The position numbers were made by a program, and so were the translations under genes. The notes under the pieces are model-generated. The model had not been told where the DNA came from. It made no database searches and worked only from the letters and a program-made list of their open reading frames with translations. This document shows positions 18,052-22,866 of a DNA stretch of 22,866 bases, in pieces (position 1 is the stretch's first letter; each line of letters starts with the position of its first letter). Source of the stretch: Pseudomonadota bacterium (GTDB lineage: Bacteria; Pseudomonadota; Gammaproteobacteria; Pseudomonadales; Pseudomonadaceae); contig JAEYXX010000023.1 of assembly GCA_023431055.1 (NCBI GenBank), positions 1-22,866 on the forward strand, written 5' to 3'.

Positions 18052-18064
18052 AATCAAACAGTTA
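18052..18064 (+). promoter_or_regulatory. IHF site
   Basis: AATCAAACAGTTA matches the IHF consensus WATCAANNNNTTR exactly and is flanked on the left by an AT-rich tract (18031-18050). Centred about 63 bp upstream of the predicted nitB start, it lies between the sigma-54 promoter and the proposed NitR sites, the usual place for a DNA bend in RpoN-dependent promoters. Confidence 0.75.
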
Positions 18065-18100
18065 GTTATCTGATCCGGCTTTCCAGGCACGATCTGCACC

Positions 18101-18129
18101 TAGGCATCGACTACGAAGTCTCGTATAAA
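18101..18129 (+). promoter_or_regulatory. nitR: likely nitR promoter
   Basis: TAGGCA (18101-18106), a 17-bp spacer and TATAAA (18124-18129) fit a sigma-70 promoter, with 4 of 6 and 5 of 6 consensus matches. The predicted start is near 18136, about 32 nt before the nitR ATG. The spacer contains the first ACGA-N4-TCGT dyad and the start region contains the second, so an activator bound there would block this promoter. Confidence 0.55.
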
Positions 18130-18165
18130 AACGAAAGTTCGTAGCAGAAATTACGAGGTTTCATA
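18112..18165. promoter_or_regulatory. three tandem dyads, likely NitR sites
   Basis: Three copies of a dyad with 5-nt arms and a 4-nt spacer: TACGA-agtc-TCGTA (18112-18125), AACGA-aagt-TCGTA (18130-18143) and TACGA-ggtt-TCATA (18152-18165). Their centres lie about 123, 141 and 163 bp upstream of the predicted sigma-54 start, the normal distance for activator sites. They also overlap the likely nitR promoter, and the third covers the nitR ribosome binding site. The assignment to NitR is inference from position. Confidence 0.68.
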
Positions 18166-18167
18166 GC

Positions 18168-20081
18168 ATGAGCACAAGCGAGCCGGACTATCTCGCAGGC
18201 TGGGCCGACATGACCTACGCCTCCAGGCACATGGTGTTCGAGCATTGCAGCGAGGCCATCGTGCAGTTCGATCCGGTGGCCAACCGCTTCGTCGACATGA
18301 ACATCGCCGCCAGCAAGCTGTTCGGTTATGCCCGGCACGAGTTGCTGAACATGACGGTCACCCGCCTGCTCGGCCACCAGCTCCCCGAATTGATCGTGTT
18401 CACCCAGGCGGTGCTGGAAGCTGGCAAGGGCTGGAGCGACGAGCTCAGTTGCACGCGCAAGGACGGCGAGCGTGTGATGCTGGAAATCTCCGCGACCACG
18501 CTGCGCCTCAAGGGCGTGCTCTATCTGATCCTGGTGCTGCGCGAACGCAGCGAGCAGCGCTATCTGCTCGACCAGGCACAAACCGAGCGCACCATGCGCG
18601 GCGGTCTGCTGGAATGGCGCAACATCCTCAACCTGTTCCAGGAAACCGAACGCGACAACCACCTGCTGCTCAGCGCCGTCGGCGATGGCATCTACAGCAT
18701 CGACAGCGAGGGCCTGGCCACCTACGTCAACCCGGCGGCAGCGCGCATGCTCGGCTGGGAGACGGACGAGATGATCGGCAAGAACATCCACCGCATTCAC
18801 CACCACAGCCACGCCGATGGCAGCCACTATCCGGTGGAGGACTGCCCGATCTACAAGGCCGTGCACGACGGCCTGGTGCATGAAGGTCGCCAGGAGGTGT
18901 TCTGGCGCCGTGACGGCAGCATGTTCCCGGTGGAATTCACCAGCACGCCGGTGATCTCCGATGGCCGCATCGTCGGCTCGGTGGTGGTGTTTCGCGATAT
19001 CACCGAACGCATGAGCACTCAGCAGCGCCTGCATGATGCCCTTGAGGAACTCAGGGAGCTCAAGCAGCGCCTGGAACAACAGAACGAATACCTGCAGGAA
19101 GAAATCCGTATCGAGCACAGCTACCGCGAGATCGTCGGGCAGAGCGACTCCATCCTGAAGATCGTGCGCCAGATCGATGTGGTCGGCCCCACTGACGCCA
19201 GCGTGCTGATCCACGGCGAATCCGGCACCGGCAAGGAGCTGATAGCCCGCGCTATCCACCAATCCAGCCGTCGTGCCGCGCACCCGCTGATCCGGGTCAA
19301 CTGCGCGGCCATTCCCGCCGATCTGTTCGAGAGCGAATTCTTCGGCCACGTACGTGGGGCTTTCACCGGTGCGTTGCGCGACCGAATTGGGCGTTTCGAG
19401 CTCGCCGATGGCGGCACGCTGTTTCTCGACGAGGTCGGCGAAATCCCCCTGGAGCTGCAGAGCAAGCTGCTGCGCGTGCTGCAGGAGGGGCAGTTCGAGC
19501 GCGTCGGCGAGGAACGCACGCGACGCGTCGATGTACGCATCATCGCCGCCACCAACCGCGACCTGCGTAGCGAGGTGGAGGCCAAGCGCTTTCGCGAGGA
19601 TCTCTACTTCCGTCTTAATGTCTTTCCACTGCAGTCGCCCCCCTTGCGCGAGCGACGCGAAGACATCCCACAGCTGGCCACACACTTTCTTGAGCAGATC
19701 GGCCAGCGCCTCAATCGCCCTGATAAACGTCTGAGCCTGGCGGATATCGAGCACCTGCAGAAGTATTCCTGGCCCGGCAATATTCGCGAGCTACAGAACG
19801 TGATCGAACGAGCGCTTATCACCTCAACCGGGAAGGAGCTGCGTTTGGATCTGCCCAGAAGCAAGACTTCGCCACAGCAAAGTGACACGCCAACAACGCC
19901 CAACAAAGAATCCGAAATTCTCACAGAGCAGCAATTGCGAGAGCTTGAAGTCAACAACCTACGCGCAGCCCTGACTGCAGCAGATGGCCGACTATTCGGC
20001 CCAGGGGGCGCTGCCGAGCTGTTGGGAATAAAACCCACCACGCTGGCATCACGCATGAAGAAACTCAATCTGTCGCGCTAA
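18168..20081 (+). CDS. nitR: sigma-54-dependent activator NitR
   Basis: The 637-residue regulator has two N-terminal PAS domains (about 22-125 and 165-280; the second contains a His-rich IHRIHHHSHADG stretch), a coiled coil (about 284-315), a sigma-54 AAA+ domain, and a Fis-type helix-turn-helix (about 611-633). The AAA+ domain has Walker A GESGTGKE (350-357), the sigma-54-contacting GAFTGA (397-402) and Walker B GGTLFLDE (415-422). All key motifs are intact, so it should be functional. There is no response-regulator receiver domain; a ligand or redox state sensed by PAS is likely. It is divergent from nitB and matches nitR of the CECT5344 nit cluster. GAGG lies 9 nt before the ATG, inside the third dyad. 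Confidence 0.93.
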   Translation: MSTSEPDYLAGWADMTYASRHMVFEHCSEAIVQFDPVANRFVDMNIAASKLFGYARHELLNMTVTRLLGHQLPELIVFTQAVLEAGKGWSDELSCTRKDGERVMLEISATTLRLKGVLYLILVLRERSEQRYLLDQAQTERTMRGGLLEWRNILNLFQETERDNHLLLSAVGDGIYSIDSEGLATYVNPAAARMLGWETDEMIGKNIHRIHHHSHADGSHYPVEDCPIYKAVHDGLVHEGRQEVFWRRDGSMFPVEFTSTPVISDGRIVGSVVVFRDITERMSTQQRLHDALEELRELKQRLEQQNEYLQEEIRIEHSYREIVGQSDSILKIVRQIDVVGPTDASVLIHGESGTGKELIARAIHQSSRRAAHPLIRVNCAAIPADLFESEFFGHVRGAFTGALRDRIGRFELADGGTLFLDEVGEIPLELQSKLLRVLQEGQFERVGEERTRRVDVRIIAATNRDLRSEVEAKRFREDLYFRLNVFPLQSPPLRERREDIPQLATHFLEQIGQRLNRPDKRLSLADIEHLQKYSWPGNIRELQNVIERALITSTGKELRLDLPRSKTSPQQSDTPTTPNKESEILTEQQLRELEVNNLRAALTAADGRLFGPGGAAELLGIKPTTLASRMKKLNLSR

Positions 20082-20790
20082 GCCCGGCTCGCCGCACTCA
20101 GCGGAATCCCCCCAGCACCGATCACGCCTCAAATGCCTCCAACTCCGAGGGTCGGTTGGATGGCCGACGGGCGCTACGCCGAGCAAATCGTCTGACTAAA
20201 GCTGATGACTACCATCTCACCGTCTGTGCCAGACCAGGCGGTGCAGGCCGACTAACTGCAACACAGTCGCTACGACCGCCACCCGCGTCTCGCTCTAGAA
20301 ATACAGCAGAGCGCAATGTTCGCGTCCGCTGCCCGGCACTATCCTGCCAGCACGAGGGTTACGCTCCGACCGGCGACGACAGCTAAGGCTTTCGCCCCTG
20401 CGCGACTGAGTTGCAACCACCCAAGGATCCGTGCAACTAGCAGGCGCTGGAAGTACTCGGGCACCTGGTAGTGGAATTACTTTTAGATCTCTAGATAACA
20501 ATGAGACGCGTGTGAATAAAGCGGGGTTTAACGAGTAGAACAGGGAAACCCTAGGGGCCTGTGTGCCCCACAGCCCTTGATGAGCGCCACAGAGAAGACA
20601 TAACAGTTGTAGATACCCCTATCAATTACTCGCCCATAGCACTCACTTCAGGAGCCACGCAACTCTCACCTCCAGCGCTTCTGATACGTATTAGAGAGCG
20701 ATGTCTGAGTCTGTTTTGTTTTCCCCAGCCTCCCTACAGTTTCGCCATTCGCGCGGCTGCGCCCGCATTACTGTATGGAAGGTTACCGCG
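20082..20790. other. 709-bp gene-free region, nitR to ccoN
   Basis: No protein gene is supported. I see a short GC hairpin, GGGGC / GCCCC (about 20553-20568), without a T-run, and an ATACGTAT palindrome (20684-20691) about 100 bp before the ccoN start. No convincing Anr box or sigma-54 site was found. The sequence is less GC-biased than the flanking genes and may be decayed DNA plus the ccoN control region. Confidence 0.55.
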
Positions 20791-22213
<1,423 letters not shown>

Positions 22214-22224
<11 letters not shown>

Positions 22225-22447
22225 GGCCTGGTGGATGATCGCCCTGGCGGTGTTCTTCCTCGGCGTGCAACTGAGCCTCGGGCGCGGCAGCCAGCGTGAC
22301 CTCAACGAGGCCACCATGCTGCCGTTTGCCGACGATCCCGAAGTGGCCCGACGGGTCGAGCGCGATACCGGGCGCAGCACCAGTGGCTGTACCTGCCCCG
22401 GTACCTGCGACGGGCGCTGCAAGCATCAAGGGCAACAGACTTTTTGA
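22214..22447 (+). CDS. small CcoQ-like membrane protein with Cys-rich tail
   Basis: The 77-residue protein has one N-terminal membrane helix (about 5-23, [18 protein letters not shown]), a [21 protein letters not shown] segment on the soluble side, and a tail with [11 protein letters not shown] (Cys59, 61, 65, 69). P. aeruginosa ccoN4 is likewise followed by a small gene (PA4134), and the size and topology resemble CcoQ. The [13 protein letters not shown] block also resembles the CcoQ/CcoS type of small assembly subunits. The start at 22214 overlaps ccoN by 11 nt, has GAGG upstream and implies coupled translation; an ATG at 22196 is possible. The Cys pattern could bind a metal. The exact role is unknown. 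Confidence 0.8.
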
Positions 22448-22629
22448 GTCACCTCTCTCCGATGCCTCGCAATATGACGCGCTAGGGGCGTGCACTGAAG
22501 TGCGGCGGCAAGAACTGTAGACACTACAGCCGTATGAAATGGCATCCGGGCCATTTGGGACAAATGTAGCGCCTGGCACATGCCTGTCTCTGACTATCAT
22601 GGGATGCGCCGTGAGATGTTCCGTACGAC

Positions 22630-22652
22630 CGTGAGGGGGGAAAACCCTCACG
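22630..22652 (+). terminator. possible terminator after the ccoN pair
   Basis: An 8-bp perfect stem, CGTGAGGG / CCCTCACG, with loop GGGAAAA. It is GC-rich but not followed by a T-run, so intrinsic termination would be weak. It is about 180 bp past the last stop codon. Confidence 0.35.
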
Positions 22653-22758
22653 TTAATGGGTTCGTATCTGCGCAGTTTTTGGCCAGCAACTCAGGCACTC
22701 TGGATGCCGTTACCTGATAACGCTCTTCGCCTTAGAAAACAGGGGTTCTTGCCCCCTC

Positions 22759-22831
22759 AAAATCAAGAAAAATAGACGGTTTCCACCCGGCCGCTGCGCT
22801 GGGTGGAGCCTCCGCGATTTTTCCTGATTTT
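22759..22831. repeat. nested 73-bp imperfect inverted repeat
   Basis: The outer arms (22759-22773 and 22817-22831) are 15 bp with one mismatch. Inner arms TCCACCC / GGGTGGA (22782-22788 and 22801-22807) are perfect with a 12-nt loop. A T6 run ends the right arm. It could be a large terminator for converging genes, the end of a mobile element, or a cruciform site. Confidence 0.55.
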
Positions 22832-22866
22832 TTCACGACCGCCTTAGTCGCCCTAGTCGGCAGGGG

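Larger units (their letters stand above)
22448..22866. other. gene-free region rich in inverted repeats
   Basis: No gene is supported in these 419 bp. Several perfect dyads occur: CTGTAG-aca-CTACAG (22515-22529), AAATGGC-6-GCCATTT (22537-22556), CGTGAGGG-7-CCCTCACG (22630-22652) and a large nested inverted repeat (22759-22831). The window ends inside this structured zone. Confidence 0.6.

Noticed and set aside
18111..19754. Long 547-residue open frame antisense to nitR
   Set aside because: It is a shadow of GC-rich codon bias opposite a well-conserved activator, with no family match or ribosome binding site.
20578..20640. Possible Anr/FNR box upstream of ccoN (TTGAT and ATCAA half-sites)
   Set aside because: The half-sites are about 40 bp apart and neither has a partner at the required 4-bp spacing.

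Overview
The window is most likely a Pseudomonas chromosome, probably of the mendocina/oleovorans/pseudoalcaligenes group. The signs are GC-rich coding sequence, the gene order recC-recB-recD, three rRNA-type promoters with the typical Pseudomonas GC-rich discriminator, and a Nit1C cluster in the order known from cyanide-degrading pseudomonads. The species call is inference.

Layout. (1) 1-315: three tandem strong promoters on the minus strand, each with a 16-bp spacer, point out of the left end, presumably at an rRNA operon just outside. (2) 316-9382: recC-recB-recD on the minus strand with ATGA overlaps, encoding the RecBCD helicase-nuclease. (3) 9499-9867: a small secreted helix-hairpin-helix (ComEA-like) gene with its terminator. 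(4) 10110-10203: the 3' half of a tRNA-Pro(GGG) gene with its native terminator. It is cut off at the anticodon loop, as expected at the far end of an element integrated in a tRNA gene. (5) 10389-12133: a two-domain ScoMcrA-head/DUF3883 nuclease-like gene, then about 600 bp of lower-GC sequence with an IS3-family transposase remnant. (6) 12134-20081: a complete Nit1C cluster, nitB-nitC-nitD-nitE-nitF-nitG-nitH on the minus strand and the divergent sigma-54 activator gene nitR on the plus strand. (7) 20791-22447: a cbb3 oxidase catalytic subunit (CcoN) with a small overlapping membrane-protein gene and no ccoO/ccoP in view. (8) 22448-22866: a gene-free stretch rich in inverted repeats.

How the parts may work together. 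Nit1C is the cluster linked to use of cyanide as a nitrogen source (nitrilase, radical SAM enzyme, acetyltransferase, AIR-synthase-like protein, flavoprotein and two small proteins). Orphan CcoN subunits such as P. aeruginosa CcoN4 are linked to respiration under cyanide. Together they suggest a module combining cyanide assimilation and cyanide-tolerant respiration, possibly carried on an island whose left end is the tRNA-Pro scar. The nitB-nitR intergenic region shows a full sigma-54 layout: a -24/-12 promoter, an IHF consensus site, and three tandem ACGA-N4-TCGT-type dyads that also overlap the likely nitR promoter and ribosome binding site. This predicts NitR activation of nitB-H coupled to autoregulation.
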